Notes: a model not told the origin generated them from the sequence alone. DNA of 34,856 nt from Clostridiales bacterium (GCA_021202555.1 JAJQCT010000029.1:130287-165142), one strand, 5' to 3'; counted from the first letter of the stretch, positions 17,372 through 27,487 are shown. Made by a program: numbers and translations.

Positions 17372-18547
17372 TTAATTGTTGTATGTTCCCGAAAGGTCGG
17401 CGACCTGCCCGTCAACGTCGGGCTTGAGCTTTGAGGTCTTGATTTTTTCCTGCAAATAAGACCAGAATTCCTCGCCGTCGTTCGGAAGCTCTACCCAATC
17501 GTTCTTCCACGTAGAAAGCATCATCGCATTGGAGAGCGAAAGCCCGCGGATTCCCTCCTCGCCCGGAGCGATGAGAGGCGTTCCCTTGAGGATGTGGTCG
17601 GTGAAGTTCTGGCATATTTCAGTATGAGCGCCGCCGACGCCCTCAACCTGAACGTCGATTTCCTCATACGGAATTTTGCCAAATCCGTTCGTCGTCGTCG
17701 CGTTGTATTCGCGCTCGTCAACCTCTGTACGGTAAAATTTCAGCCCTTTTCCCTCGCGCACGAGCTTGCCGCGCGTGCCCGAAATTTCAAGTCTGTTCGT
17801 TCCGGGGTATTCTCCAGTCGTCGTGATGAAAACGCCCGTCGCGCCGTTCGGATATTCCGCGTATGCCGTCACGTCGTCCTCAACCTCAATGTCGTGATAC
17901 TGCCCGAAGCGGCAGAACGCGCGTATGCGGCACGGCATTCCGAAAATCCACTGCCATAAATCGAGGTTGTGCGGGCATTGATTGAGCAGCACGCCGCCGC
18001 CTTCTCCGCCCCATGTCGCTCTCCATCCGCCGCTGTTGTAGTATGCCTGCGTCCGGTACCAGTCGGTTATAATCCACACGCAGCGCTTAAGCTCGCCAAG
18101 CTCTCCCGACGCTACGATGTCGTGCATCTTCTGATAGTACTTGTCCGTGCGCTGATTGAACATCAGCCCGAACGCCTTGCCGCTCTTTTTCGCGGCGTCG
18201 ATAAATTCGGGAATCGATTTTGTGTAAACGCCGATGGGCTTTTCGCAAAGCACGTTAAGCCCGCGGTTGAACGCCTCGATTCCGAACACGGGATGAAGAT
18301 AATGCGGCACAGCGATTAAAATTGCGTCGATGTCGCCCGACTCCATCATCTTAATGCAGTCGTCGTAAAGATGCGGAACGGAATGCTTCTTTTCGGCGCA
18401 GTACGACTTCACCCATTCGAGCCTGTCGGGTTTGATGTCGCATACGGCTGTCAGCTCCGCGTCGCGAACCTCACCGTCAACAAAGCGGCGAACGTGACCC
18501 GAACCCATATTGCCGATACCGACAATTCCGAATCTGACCTTGTCCAT
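17372..18547 (-). CDS. Gfo/Idh/MocA family oxidoreductase
   Basis: About 391 residues with a canonical dinucleotide-binding motif GIVGIGNMGSGH near the N-terminus, the active-site VLCEKPIG motif, and GGGVLLNQCPHNLDLWQW in the catalytic domain, so a typical NAD(P)-dependent sugar or cyclitol dehydrogenase-like enzyme. Start choice is open. The ATG at 18547 lies 13 nt after AGGAG, while an in-frame TTG at 18553 has the better 7-nt spacing. It ends at a shared terminator with the convergent oxidoreductase. The substrate is not readable. Confidence 0.88.
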   Translation of the reverse strand: MDKVRFGIVGIGNMGSGHVRRFVDGEVRDAELTAVCDIKPDRLEWVKSYCAEKKHSVPHLYDDCIKMMESGDIDAILIAVPHYLHPVFGIEAFNRGLNVLCEKPIGVYTKSIPEFIDAAKKSGKAFGLMFNQRTDKYYQKMHDIVASGELGELKRCVWIITDWYRTQAYYNSGGWRATWGGEGGGVLLNQCPHNLDLWQWIFGMPCRIRAFCRFGQYHDIEVEDDVTAYAEYPNGATGVFITTTGEYPGTNRLEISGTRGKLVREGKGLKFYRTEVDEREYNATTTNGFGKIPYEEIDVQVEGVGGAHTEICQNFTDHILKGTPLIAPGEEGIRGLSLSNAMMLSTWKNDWVELPNDGEEFWSYLQEKIKTSKLKPDVDGQVADLSGTYNN

Positions 18548-18639
18548 AATCAAAATTTCTCTCCTTCACAAAAGAATATTTTTTCAGCAAAGACACGCGA
18601 AAGAATTTTCGCGAAAGCATTTCACGAAACAAATTTCGT

Positions 18640-19497
18640 TCAGAGCTTTATTTTTTCAGCCGCCTCGGAAAGGCAGTCGTAAGGCACCGCCTCAACCCTG
18701 CCGCAGTCAACAAGAGATGTTATATCGGGCGAAACCGGCAGTCTGCCGATAAGCTCAAGCCCCATGCTCTCAATCTCCTCTTTTGTCGCCTCGCCGTCGC
18801 CGAAAAGCTCGATTTTCCGTCCGCAGTCGGGGCAGACGAGATAGCTCATGTTCTCGATAACGCCGATAATAGGGATATTCATCATATTCGCCATATTCAC
18901 CGCCTTCGCGACAATCACGGAGACAAGCTCCTGCGGCGTCGTGACGACAATTATCCCGTCGAGCGGGATTGACTGAAAGACCGTTAAGGGAACGTCTCCC
19001 GTTCCGGGCGGCATATCGATGAACATATAATCGTTCTCGCCCCATATGACGTCAGTCCAGAACTGCTTTACAACGCTCGAAATCAGCGCGCCTCTCCAGA
19101 CAACAGGCGTCTTCTCGTCGTCAAGCAGCATATTGACCGACATAACCTTGATTCCCGTCTCCGTGCTCGTGGGGATTATTCCGTATTTGTCGCCCTCGGC
19201 GCCTCCCGCCGCGATTCCGAACGCCCTCGGAATCGACGGACCCGTCACGTCAGCGTCAAGCACTGATACGGAATATCCGCGCCGCCTCATCGCGACTGCC
19301 AAAAGAGAGGTTACGGTGCTTTTTCCGACACCGCCCTTGCCGCTCACGACTGCAATCACACGCTTCACGCGCGAGAGCTTGTTTATCGGCTCGATAAGCG
19401 ATTCGGACTCGGCTTTTCGTGACGGGCAGTCAAGCCCGCACGACGAGCAGTCCTCGACAGTACACTCGGCGCCGCCGTTTTTTTCGTTTTCACTCAC
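18640..19497 (-). CDS. Mrp/NBP35 family ATPase (Fe-S cluster carrier)
   Basis: A 285-residue P-loop ATPase with deviant Walker A GKGGVGKS (53-60), the DADVTGPSIPR switch segment, DMPPGTGD, and a C-terminal CPDC motif used to bind a bridging Fe-S cluster at the dimer interface. The N-terminus has four further cysteines (ECTVEDCSSCGLDC, residues 11-24), as in the Nbp35-type subgroup. Such proteins carry Fe-S clusters to apoproteins. The start is GTG at 19497 with AAAGGAG 9 nt upstream. It sits 27 nt after the P-type-ATPase-like gene, at the end of the long minus-strand run. Confidence 0.92.
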   Translation of the reverse strand: MSENEKNGGAECTVEDCSSCGLDCPSRKAESESLIEPINKLSRVKRVIAVVSGKGGVGKSTVTSLLAVAMRRRGYSVSVLDADVTGPSIPRAFGIAAGGAEGDKYGIIPTSTETGIKVMSVNMLLDDEKTPVVWRGALISSVVKQFWTDVIWGENDYMFIDMPPGTGDVPLTVFQSIPLDGIIVVTTPQELVSVIVAKAVNMANMMNIPIIGVIENMSYLVCPDCGRKIELFGDGEATKEEIESMGLELIGRLPVSPDITSLVDCGRVEAVPYDCLSEAAEKIKL

Positions 19498-19524
19498 TTT
19501 ATTTCACTCCTTTGAGAATAAAAA

Positions 19525-22245
19525 TTATCTTGTTTTCAAATATTCCCGCAAAATCGGAATCTCATACGCCGCAAGCAGTAAGGCGGGCGGCATAAGCGAG
19601 AGCAGCAGCACCTTCGCCGTCGGCGTCGTTATGCCGATAATACCGGCAAACGGCGGGAATATCACCGAGGCGACGATTGCAGCCGCAACTGCGGCTGATA
19701 TAGCAATGCTCATAGGATTTATCCGTCGTTTTTTCGAAAAGAATGAGACATTTTCGCGGTTTTCGTCAAGGACAACGATGACGGAAAGCATCACCGAAAT
19801 AAATATCACCGCCGAAATCTCGTCCGAGGAAAGCGATGCCGCACCCGCAACAAAAAGCGTCGCCGTCGCCCAGAGTATTCCGTAAAGAAGCGGCGGAAAT
19901 ATCCCCGAAAACGGGCGCGAGAGCTTTTTATACGTGTCAGGCTTCCATTTTAGAATTTCATCGTCCGGGCGTTCGAGCGCTATTGTTATAACAGCGAAAA
20001 AGTCAAAGATAAGCCCCCATATCAGAATCTGAACGGCTCCGAGAGATGTGGCGTGAAATATCACGGCGTAAAGCACGGCGAACATTCTCGCCGACATCGA
20101 CGTTATAAGATAATCGAAAATGCTTGAAATATTGCGGTATATCGCCCTTGAATACGCGGACGCGGAAACGGCGCACGGAAGCCCGCCGCCGGCGGCGCTT
20201 CCCCTCGGGATGATTCCGTCAGCCTGAAGCTTCATTGCCTCCGACGATTCTGTAACGCCACCATCCGAAATTTTTCCTCTTTTTTTGCCGAAGGTCGTCC
20301 CGTCCGACAGCGTGAAGCTCGCTCCAACACCGTGAAGTATGCAAAGCTCCGTCATAAGCTCGTGCGACCGGTCTGCGATATAAGCGGCATGGCAGCCGCC
20401 CTTTTGAAGAATATCGATAAATTCGGCAAGCTGCCTTTCATCAAATCCGAGAAGGAGCTTTTTGCTCATCGCGGCGTCCTTTTTCATATCGCGTGAAAGC
20501 GCGGCAAATTCGCGTCCCGTGATAATTTCATCCCTGCCGTTTATTATTCCCGCGTGGCGCGCCGTAAGCGCGTCCTCCTTGCCGCCGCCCGTCATAATAA
20601 GACGGATATTAGCCGCCTCGCATTTGCCTACGGCATCGGCGCAGCCCGGAACAAGCGCCCTATAAAGCGCAAGAATACCGACAAATGTTACGTCCGTCAC
20701 AGCGAATTTCAATCTTTCTCGCGAATGAAACGGCGTATCCTTGACAGCCGCGGCGACGACGTGAGCCCCTCGCCGCTCGTGATACGAAACGACCTTCAGA
20801 AGTCCCGCCTTCACGCTTGCCGTTATCGGATGCCTTTCGCCGTCCTCCGTCATGTAATATGCAGCGGCGGATATTATCTCGTCGGCAGCACCGTTCATGT
20901 AGGCGCGATAACCCTCTCCCGTACCGAAAAGCACGGTATCAAACGGCAGCTCGCCGTCGGATGAGCCGAAAAGCACGGAAACCCCGCACCCCGACACGGC
21001 ATCCGACGCGGGGTAATCAATTTGCTTTAAATATTTATATATCGCCGTCGTGTGAGACGAGCGCCTCGCCTCACCGCCGTCAATATTCCCGCCGTAAAGC
21101 CCGAGCGATGCGGCGGCACTGTCAAATAGCATTTTATATTCGCGAGGCTCGTTTCCCTCAATAAGCCTGTCCCGACCGACGGCAACATATTGGCATTCTG
21201 TATCGTCCGTCGTTATAACGCCGTCTGCGGGAAATATGACAGCGTCAAGCTCCGCGAGCGCCTCAATCGATTTCACGCACCGCACCTTCGCACCCGAGCA
21301 TGACCGCTCGCCGAGGGTGGACAGCGTCGAAAGACCAGACGCGACGGCAATATCGCCCATTGCGGAATAATACTCGCACATGGCGGCGACAGCGAGCGCC
21401 ACGCCCATTATGAAAACCTCGTAAATTCCGCGCTCCGCGAAAATGAAATTGAGAATTGAAAGTACAAACGCCACGGCTGTCATAACAGCACCCCAGATGC
21501 GGCTGTAGCGGTCGAGAAGCCCCGAAAGGCGCACATTCCCGCTGCGCGTCATTTTGAGATGTCCGTATGCGATGAGAGCGTATGTGTCGTCAGCGGTTGC
21601 GAACACGACAGCTCTCGCGCTGCCCGAAATCACGCAGCTTCCGGCGAAAAGCACATCCGTGCGCTTCGCCGCGGGAGCGTTCGCCGACGTTTCGTCGGGC
21701 GATTTCAAAACGCTGCCGTCCACGCCCGTGATTCCCTTCTCATAGACCGAAAGATTCTCGCAGCTTAAAATGCGGCAGTCCGCAGGAACAATATCGCCCG
21801 CGTGAAGGCTCACTATATCGCCGAGCGCGACGCGCCTCATATCAACGCGGCAAAGCTCGCCTCCGCGCAGCACGTGTACGTTCGGCATAGCCTCCCGCGT
21901 CACAGCGGCGGATTCGATGTATCTTCTCGCCTTTATGTACGCGAATGTCCTCGCGGCTATGCTGAAAACGAGTATCGGAATTATCGCCGAGGCGTCCGTT
22001 GCCTCGCCGAGAACGGCTGCCGTCGCAACGGTGAGCAAAAGCAGAATCAGCATGAGGTCGGACGCTATATATCCAAGATAGCCGAGAGCGGACGTGCGCG
22101 TTTCCTCATATATCCGATTTGCGCCGAAGCGGCGGGTACGCATTCTCGCTTCCTTTTCGGAAAGTCCCGTCTCCGCGTTTGTTTTAAGCTCGCGAAGCAC
22201 GCTTTCCGCCGACATCGCGTGATACGCCGAAGCGGAGCCTTTCAT
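19525..22245 (-). CDS. P2-type-ATPase-like membrane protein lacking catalytic motifs (predicted pseudo-ATPase)
   Basis: A 906-residue protein with the P2A (Ca2+-type) plan. It has a cation-ATPase N-domain (YHAMSAESVLREL...GLSEKEA), about ten helices (M1-M4 before residue 310, M5-M10 after 700) and soluble actuator and P/N regions. The key motifs are changed. Actuator TGES reads TGVD (173-176). DKTGT reads ADGVI (340-344), so the phosphorylated Asp is Ala. M4 PEGL reads CEYY (290-293), N-domain KGA reads NGA (451-453), TGD reads TGG (552-554), and the TGDGVND region reads ADRSHEL (624-630). The frame is uninterrupted, which argues for a maintained non-pumping role over decay. The ATG lies 1 nt after the clpE-like stop with no clear ribosome site, suggesting coupling. 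Confidence 0.85.
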   Translation of the reverse strand: MKGSASAYHAMSAESVLRELKTNAETGLSEKEARMRTRRFGANRIYEETRTSALGYLGYIASDLMLILLLLTVATAAVLGEATDASAIIPILVFSIAARTFAYIKARRYIESAAVTREAMPNVHVLRGGELCRVDMRRVALGDIVSLHAGDIVPADCRILSCENLSVYEKGITGVDGSVLKSPDETSANAPAAKRTDVLFAGSCVISGSARAVVFATADDTYALIAYGHLKMTRSGNVRLSGLLDRYSRIWGAVMTAVAFVLSILNFIFAERGIYEVFIMGVALAVAAMCEYYSAMGDIAVASGLSTLSTLGERSCSGAKVRCVKSIEALAELDAVIFPADGVITTDDTECQYVAVGRDRLIEGNEPREYKMLFDSAAASLGLYGGNIDGGEARRSSHTTAIYKYLKQIDYPASDAVSGCGVSVLFGSSDGELPFDTVLFGTGEGYRAYMNGAADEIISAAAYYMTEDGERHPITASVKAGLLKVVSYHERRGAHVVAAAVKDTPFHSRERLKFAVTDVTFVGILALYRALVPGCADAVGKCEAANIRLIMTGGGKEDALTARHAGIINGRDEIITGREFAALSRDMKKDAAMSKKLLLGFDERQLAEFIDILQKGGCHAAYIADRSHELMTELCILHGVGASFTLSDGTTFGKKRGKISDGGVTESSEAMKLQADGIIPRGSAAGGGLPCAVSASAYSRAIYRNISSIFDYLITSMSARMFAVLYAVIFHATSLGAVQILIWGLIFDFFAVITIALERPDDEILKWKPDTYKKLSRPFSGIFPPLLYGILWATATLFVAGAASLSSDEISAVIFISVMLSVIVVLDENRENVSFFSKKRRINPMSIAISAAVAAAIVASVIFPPFAGIIGITTPTAKVLLLSLMPPALLLAAYEIPILREYLKTR

Positions 22246-22246
22246 A

Positions 22247-24610
22247 TCAGTGAAGCTTTATCGTGCTGAGCGAAAGTCCCTGCCCGTCGGAGGCGGCATC
22301 CACAAGCGCGTGCGTCACTCTGTTTTCGCGCGAGCTTACAATCTCCTCCGCAAGCACATCCTCGACGTGAGTTTCTATATATCGCCTCATATTGCGCGCG
22401 CCGAACTTCGCCGAATACGATTCGTCGGCGATTCTCGCAAGCGCCGCATCCGTAAATTCAACCTCGATTCCGCGCTCATGAAGCGCCGAAATCAAATCTC
22501 CCGCCATAATACCGGCGATTGAAACGAAGTTTTCGCGCGTGAGCGAATTGAACGTGATTATTTCGTCTACGCGGTTCAGAAATTCGGGGCGAAGGAAATC
22601 CGAAAGCGCCTTCATAGTCCTGTCGTTTTCGTAAGCTGCGGCACCGTCCGAGAATCCCGCGGTGCCGGATGAAAGATTCGAGCCTGCGTTTGTCGTCATT
22701 ACTATGACCGTATTGCAGAAATCGACCTTTTTTCCGTGCGCGTCCGAAATTTCGCCGTCGTCGAGTATCTGAAGAAGTATATTCATGACGTCGGGATGCG
22801 CCTTTTCTATTTCGTCAAAGAGAATTACCGAATACGGGCGGCGGCGCACCTTTTCGGTGAGCTGTCCCGCGTCATCGTACCCCACATAACCGGGAGGGGA
22901 GCCTATAATGCGCGACACCGAGTATTTTTCCATAAACTCCGACATATCGAGCCTTATAAGCGTTTCGGGCTGATTGAAAAGCTCGCTTGCGAGCGTTTTC
23001 ACAAGCTCCGTTTTGCCGACGCCTGTAGGTCCCGCGAAAATGAACGACACGGGCTTGCGCTTTGATGAAACACCCGCGCGGTTGCGCTTAATCGCGCGCG
23101 CGACGGCGGCAACTGCGGCATCCTGCCCCACTATGCGTGATTTGAGTTTTTCCTCGAGATTTGCCAGCTTGTCAAATTCGGCTTCCTTTATATCCGTCGC
23201 GGGTATCCCCGTCCAGATTTCAATCACCTCGGCAATATCGGAAATGCCGACCTCCACGCGGTCGCATGACGCCGCCAGCGCCGTAACCTCGCCTGAAAGA
23301 CGAAGCTTTTCGCTTTTCAGCTCCGCGAGCCGAGCGTAATGCGCCTGTGCCTTTTTCTCGTCAGACGGCGCCTGCTGTCCCTCAAGCTCCGTATATTCCT
23401 TAGTCACGCGGTCAAGCTCGTCCGATTTCAAAAGATAATCGTTTATGACGGTTGAGGAGAGGGAGACGTGAGACGACGCCTCGTCGATAAGGTCAATCGC
23501 CTTGTCTGGCAGGTATCTGTCCGTAATATATCTTTCGCTTAACACAACGGCGCGCTCGAGAATATATTCGGGTATTTTCACATGGTGATAGTTTTCGTAG
23601 TAATGCTTGATTCCGCGCAGAATTTCAATAGTGTCCGCAATCGACGGCTCGTTTACGGTAACGGGCTGGAATCTGCGCTCGAGCGCCGTATCCTTTTCTA
23701 TATATTTGCGGTATTCGGTGAGTGTCGTCGCGCCGATTACCTGAATTTCGCCGCGGGAGAGCGCAGGCTTCAGTATATTCGCGGCGTTCATGCTTCCCTC
23801 CGCCGCGCCCGAGCCGACAATATTGTGAACCTCATCGATTACAAGAATCACATTTCCCGCCGCCTTGACCTCGTTTATGAGTCCGAGCATTCTCGCCTCA
23901 AACTGACCGCGGAACTGCGTTCCAGCGACAAGAGCCGTCAGGTCGAGCAGATGAATTTCATATCCCTGCAGTCTATATGGTACGTTCCCTTCCGCGACCC
24001 TCATCGCGAGCGCCTCCGCTATCGCAGTCTTTCCGACACCCGGCTCTCCTATAAGGCATGGATTGTTCTTCTGACGGCGGCAGAGAATCTGAATTGTTCT
24101 TTCAAGCTCGCGTTCGCGCCCGACAATGCGGTCAAGCCTCCCCGCAGCAGCCTCCGAGGTGAGATTTTTCGTGTATACGTCAAGAAATTTGCGCTTCGGC
24201 TTTCTTTCACCGCGCCCGCCGTCGCCAGATGAATCTCCGGATTGACCCCTTCCGTGGCGCTCCTCCTCCGACTTCATTTCGTGTTTCTGATTTTGAGAGC
24301 CTCCCGCGCTCCCGAATCCGCGGACAAGGCGCGGAATATCAATCGGCGGGGCGCCGACGTCCTCGTCCTCATCGCCCCTTTCGTCCTCCGATACGTCAAG
24401 CTGCGTACCGAGATTTGCCATATCGTCCTCAAGCCGCGACAAATCATCCTCCGAAATTCCCATCTTGGTAATTATGTCGTCTATCGGCTTCATTCCGAGC
24501 TCCTTCGCGCATTTCAGGCAAAGTCCCTCGTTTTTTGTTACTCCGTTTTCTATTTTCGTGATAAACACGACGGCGATGCGCTTATGGCATCTTGAACACA
24601 TTTCCATCAT
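22247..24610 (-). CDS. clpE: ClpE-type AAA+ unfoldase (Clp ATPase with N-terminal zinc finger)
   Basis: A 787-residue Hsp100 protein with two AAA+ modules. Instead of the ClpC double Clp_N repeat it starts with a CxxC...CxxC zinc finger (Cys5, Cys8, Cys31, Cys34), as in ClpE. A charged, Gly/Glu-rich linker covers ~55-140. D1 Walker A is GEPGVGKT (188-195) and D2 Walker A is GPTGVGKT (527-534), with Walker B LFDEIEK (~597-603). An AGF tripeptide (651-653) in the position of the ClpP-docking VGF loop suggests partnership with ClpP. ATGs at 24610 and 24607 are both possible after GGGGGACA. No CtsR-like site is seen; it appears to be read from the upstream operon. Confidence 0.88.
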   Translation of the reverse strand: MMEMCSRCHKRIAVVFITKIENGVTKNEGLCLKCAKELGMKPIDDIITKMGISEDDLSRLEDDMANLGTQLDVSEDERGDEDEDVGAPPIDIPRLVRGFGSAGGSQNQKHEMKSEEERHGRGQSGDSSGDGGRGERKPKRKFLDVYTKNLTSEAAAGRLDRIVGRERELERTIQILCRRQKNNPCLIGEPGVGKTAIAEALAMRVAEGNVPYRLQGYEIHLLDLTALVAGTQFRGQFEARMLGLINEVKAAGNVILVIDEVHNIVGSGAAEGSMNAANILKPALSRGEIQVIGATTLTEYRKYIEKDTALERRFQPVTVNEPSIADTIEILRGIKHYYENYHHVKIPEYILERAVVLSERYITDRYLPDKAIDLIDEASSHVSLSSTVINDYLLKSDELDRVTKEYTELEGQQAPSDEKKAQAHYARLAELKSEKLRLSGEVTALAASCDRVEVGISDIAEVIEIWTGIPATDIKEAEFDKLANLEEKLKSRIVGQDAAVAAVARAIKRNRAGVSSKRKPVSFIFAGPTGVGKTELVKTLASELFNQPETLIRLDMSEFMEKYSVSRIIGSPPGYVGYDDAGQLTEKVRRRPYSVILFDEIEKAHPDVMNILLQILDDGEISDAHGKKVDFCNTVIVMTTNAGSNLSSGTAGFSDGAAAYENDRTMKALSDFLRPEFLNRVDEIITFNSLTRENFVSIAGIMAGDLISALHERGIEVEFTDAALARIADESYSAKFGARNMRRYIETHVEDVLAEEIVSSRENRVTHALVDAASDGQGLSLSTIKLH

Positions 24611-24631
24611 TGTCCCCCAAATTAAGTGATT

Positions 24632-25360
24632 TTACTGCTCCGTCAGCCTCGCGACAAGGTCGGTGAGCTGCGAAACCTCAAGCCCCGAGAAAAATCCGAC
24701 AAGCACCGTTGAATCGGCGATGTTCTCGGGGAACACCGACGAATACACCGCCGAAAGCGAATCCGACAGCAAAACGAGCGCATTGCTTATTATTATAGCA
24801 TAAATTACGGCAAGAATCACGCCGAGCGCAAGACCGAGCACCGAATCAAGGCTTCTGAGCATGGGAAGATTCACGACTCCGCCTATTATTACCATGATTA
24901 TTTCAAGTATAATCGTGAAGATGATATAAAGCGCTATAAACGTCGCGGCGACGGAAATCGACGACGCTATCGGAGACGCAATTTCCTCGGACAGTTTTTC
25001 AATCGTCGCCTCCTCGCCGAGAGATTCGATTTTGTCGTTGAGGCTCTCCGTTTCAAATCCGAATTTTTCGAGCAGATCCTCAAGCCCGGGCGCGAGGTTG
25101 TCAAGGTCAACCGAATCAACAATATCGCCCGTCGTCGAAAGGCTCGATTCAAGCGTCGTCCCGATTCCGGACGCAAGCTCGGGCAGAATTATATTGTTAT
25201 ACACAATCTCCGAGACGTATGGCGTGAAAAATATCGCGGCGAAAAAGACAAGCACCGCCGATATAAGCCCCATTACCGTGCGTACAAAGCCGCGCTTGAA
25301 CGCCAGAAACACCGTAAGTATTATTACCGCCAAAACTATCCCGTCAAAAATCATGCTCAT
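24632..25360 (-). CDS. CvpA family membrane protein
   Basis: About 242 residues. Hydrophobic helices at the N-terminus (FDGIVLAVIILTVFLAFKRG, then VRTVMGLISAVLVFFAAIFF) carry the RGF/RT pattern of CvpA (PF02674). A ~90-residue acidic extracytoplasmic-looking insert follows, then two or three C-terminal helices. CvpA homologues are linked to colicin V production in E. coli and envelope functions in Firmicutes. The ATG at 25360 has GGGG 8 nt upstream; a second ATG lies at 25354. It is 41 nt after the DUF5711-like gene. Confidence 0.8.
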   Translation of the reverse strand: MSMIFDGIVLAVIILTVFLAFKRGFVRTVMGLISAVLVFFAAIFFTPYVSEIVYNNIILPELASGIGTTLESSLSTTGDIVDSVDLDNLAPGLEDLLEKFGFETESLNDKIESLGEEATIEKLSEEIASPIASSISVAATFIALYIIFTIILEIIMVIIGGVVNLPMLRSLDSVLGLALGVILAVIYAIIISNALVLLSDSLSAVYSSVFPENIADSTVLVGFFSGLEVSQLTDLVARLTEQ

Positions 25361-25401
25361 GATAAGGTCCCCGCTTTCATAAAAAATTGTCTTATTAATC
25401 C

Positions 25402-26682
25402 TCAATTCTCATCGCCCGTCAGGGATGAGAGAGACAGAAAATCTATCGACTGCGCGTCGGCGGAGCAGCAGACAAGCGCCGTATATTCCCCCGTCGCGAG
25501 AATTTTCTTCGCCGACGACGAAATCTCGGATGCGCGCTCCTCTCCTGACGCAACATCTATCATTATTGCCCGCGACTGCGAAAGAATATAAATTCCTCCG
25601 TAGCCCGACAGAACGATGTCCGTCAGCTTTTCTTCTATTACAGCATTGTAGCAGATATTTCCCGAAAGGTCAAGTACTATTATGCGATTTTCGTTGCCGA
25701 GCGCGTTTTCCGGAAAGACAAGCACGGCGTATTCTCCGAGAACATCATACGTCGAAAGCTCTCCGTCATATTCATATGCTCCCGTCGCGTTTCCGTCCGA
25801 ATCGAAAAAGTAAATCCCCGATATGCCAAGAACGGCAAAGCCCTCGTCGGTTCTCTCGACCGCAATCGGAAAATCGTCGATTTCGCACTCGTTTATCTCG
25901 TTCTCCTCGCCAACCGCGTAAAAGCATACAGCCGAGACGAAGCTTCCTGACACATCCGTCACCGTCGAAAGACAGATTCTCGTAGCATCTGACGAAATCG
26001 CCGCGTCCGTGACGTAATTCGTCTTTGAGTATTTCGCGGCAAGCTCAAAATCGTCGTAAAGATAAACGACGCATTTGTAATCCCTGTCGCCTACGGCGAC
26101 AAGATACGTTCCGTCGTCAGCCATATCAGCCGCCGCTATAGCGTAGTCGAAGCTCTCGCGCTCAATCGTCGCAAACGAGCTGTAAACAGAATACGAATAC
26201 CCGCCGACGTCATAGACCAAAAGATATTTGTCCGTCGATACGATAACGGGGTCTTCATATGAAATGCTCGTCGAAAGTCCCTCACTCCCCGATGTGGAAA
26301 AGAGCTTTACAGAGCTTCCCGTAACATATGCAAGCTCACCGTTATATATTCCGAATCGCTGAATCGGCTCTGCGGTATACGCCACTCCCGAAAAAAGCTC
26401 TCCCGACGAGGAATCGCCCGAAATATCGCGGAAAAGATATGTCAGATTTGAAGCCGTAATGTCGTCTCCGAACGCAGTCACCATGAAAAGGATATAAATA
26501 ACGAGCAGTGCGAGCGTCAGATAACGCAGATAGCCGAACGTGCGCGAAACGCGCAGGTAATATTTGTTTTTGCCCTCGCTCTCGTCAAGGTCGGGAATCA
26601 TTACGGGAGTCGACTGCTCGTCAACCGCAAGGGACACCCGCTTTTTTCTGTTTTTCCTGTTTGAAAGTCCCAAAGCCGACAT
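25402..26682 (-). CDS. DUF5711-like membrane-anchored beta-propeller protein
   Basis: About 426 residues: a basic, polar N-terminus (~50 residues), one transmembrane helix (~52-70), then ~350 residues of repeated beta-rich blades, each with short hydrophobic strand pairs (for example IQRFGIYNGELAYVTGSSVKL). This fits the DUF5711 family, often beside cvpA in Clostridia. The function is unknown; an extracytoplasmic scaffold or sensor is plausible. The ATG at 26682 abuts GGAAAGGGGG; a TTG at 26694 is an alternative. It follows truA by about 24 nt. Confidence 0.75.
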   Translation of the reverse strand: MSALGLSNRKNRKKRVSLAVDEQSTPVMIPDLDESEGKNKYYLRVSRTFGYLRYLTLALLVIYILFMVTAFGDDITASNLTYLFRDISGDSSSGELFSGVAYTAEPIQRFGIYNGELAYVTGSSVKLFSTSGSEGLSTSISYEDPVIVSTDKYLLVYDVGGYSYSVYSSFATIERESFDYAIAAADMADDGTYLVAVGDRDYKCVVYLYDDFELAAKYSKTNYVTDAAISSDATRICLSTVTDVSGSFVSAVCFYAVGEENEINECEIDDFPIAVERTDEGFAVLGISGIYFFDSDGNATGAYEYDGELSTYDVLGEYAVLVFPENALGNENRIIVLDLSGNICYNAVIEEKLTDIVLSGYGGIYILSQSRAIMIDVASGEERASEISSSAKKILATGEYTALVCCSADAQSIDFLSLSSLTGDEN

Positions 26683-26706
26683 CCCCCTTTCCAAAAGTTT
26701 CGGATT

Positions 26707-27465
26707 TCAGTATTCTACGTTCGTGAGAAAGAGCGCGTGCGGCGGAAGCGTCGGACCCGCGCACCCTCTGTCGCGCGACATGATTATCTCCGTCACCTCA
26801 CAAGGCGAAATTTTCCCGCGCGCCGCCTCCAGCAGCGTCCCTGCCATAATCCTCACCATATTGTAAAGAAAGCCATCGCCGCGCACGGAAAATATGACAA
26901 AATCCCCGCACCTGCGGACGCGGCACTCGTATATTGTCCTCTCCGTGTCGGAAACGGACGAGCCGCTTGACATAAACGCCGCAAAATCGTGCCTGCCGAC
27001 AAGCCTTTCCGCGGCTGCATTCATTCTCGCGAGCATTGCGTCGTCAATTTCCGCCGTCTCGTAAACATATCCCGAAAGAAAAGGAGAGCGCCTTCTTGTA
27101 TAAAAGATATATTCGTATGTTTTGCTCTTTGCCGAATACCGCGGATGAAAATCATCTCCGACGACCGACGCGCCGATTACGGAAATGTCTCCCTTCGGCA
27201 GATGCGCGTTCATCGCGTCCGGCAGCGACTCCGCGGGAATCACATCAGATATGGAGCGTCCCTCCTCGGCAAATTCCACGGTACATCTGTACCCCTTTGC
27301 GTGTACCCCGCTGTCCGTTCTGCTGCACCCCGTGACAAGACATCTTCTGCCGTATGTTTCATTTGCGCATTTTGTCAGCGTCTGCTGCACCGTCGGCAGA
27401 TTCCGCTGCGCCTGCCATCCGCAGTACCCGCCGCCGTCAAATTCGACTGTAAGCAGCATTTTCAT
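26707..27465 (-). CDS. truA: tRNA pseudouridine(38-40) synthase TruA
   Basis: A 252-residue TruA with the catalytic Asp51 in SRTDSGVHA, the N-terminal VEFDGGGYCGWQAQ motif and the late DGFLYNMVRIMAGTL motif. It makes pseudouridine at positions 38-40 of the tRNA anticodon arm. It follows ecfT in the conserved ecfA1-ecfA2-ecfT-truA order, and the gap to ecfT is 22 nt. All family landmarks are present at full length. Confidence 0.95.
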   Translation of the reverse strand: MKMLLTVEFDGGGYCGWQAQRNLPTVQQTLTKCANETYGRRCLVTGCSRTDSGVHAKGYRCTVEFAEEGRSISDVIPAESLPDAMNAHLPKGDISVIGASVVGDDFHPRYSAKSKTYEYIFYTRRRSPFLSGYVYETAEIDDAMLARMNAAAERLVGRHDFAAFMSSGSSVSDTERTIYECRVRRCGDFVIFSVRGDGFLYNMVRIMAGTLLEAARGKISPCEVTEIIMSRDRGCAGPTLPPHALFLTNVEY

Positions 27466-27487
27466 ATGGCACCTGCCTCATGCGTCA

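Noticed and set aside
18554-18639. Small CGCGAAA/TTTCGCG hairpin after the Mrp gene as a terminator
   Set aside because: The stem is short and no T-run follows in the direction of transcription.
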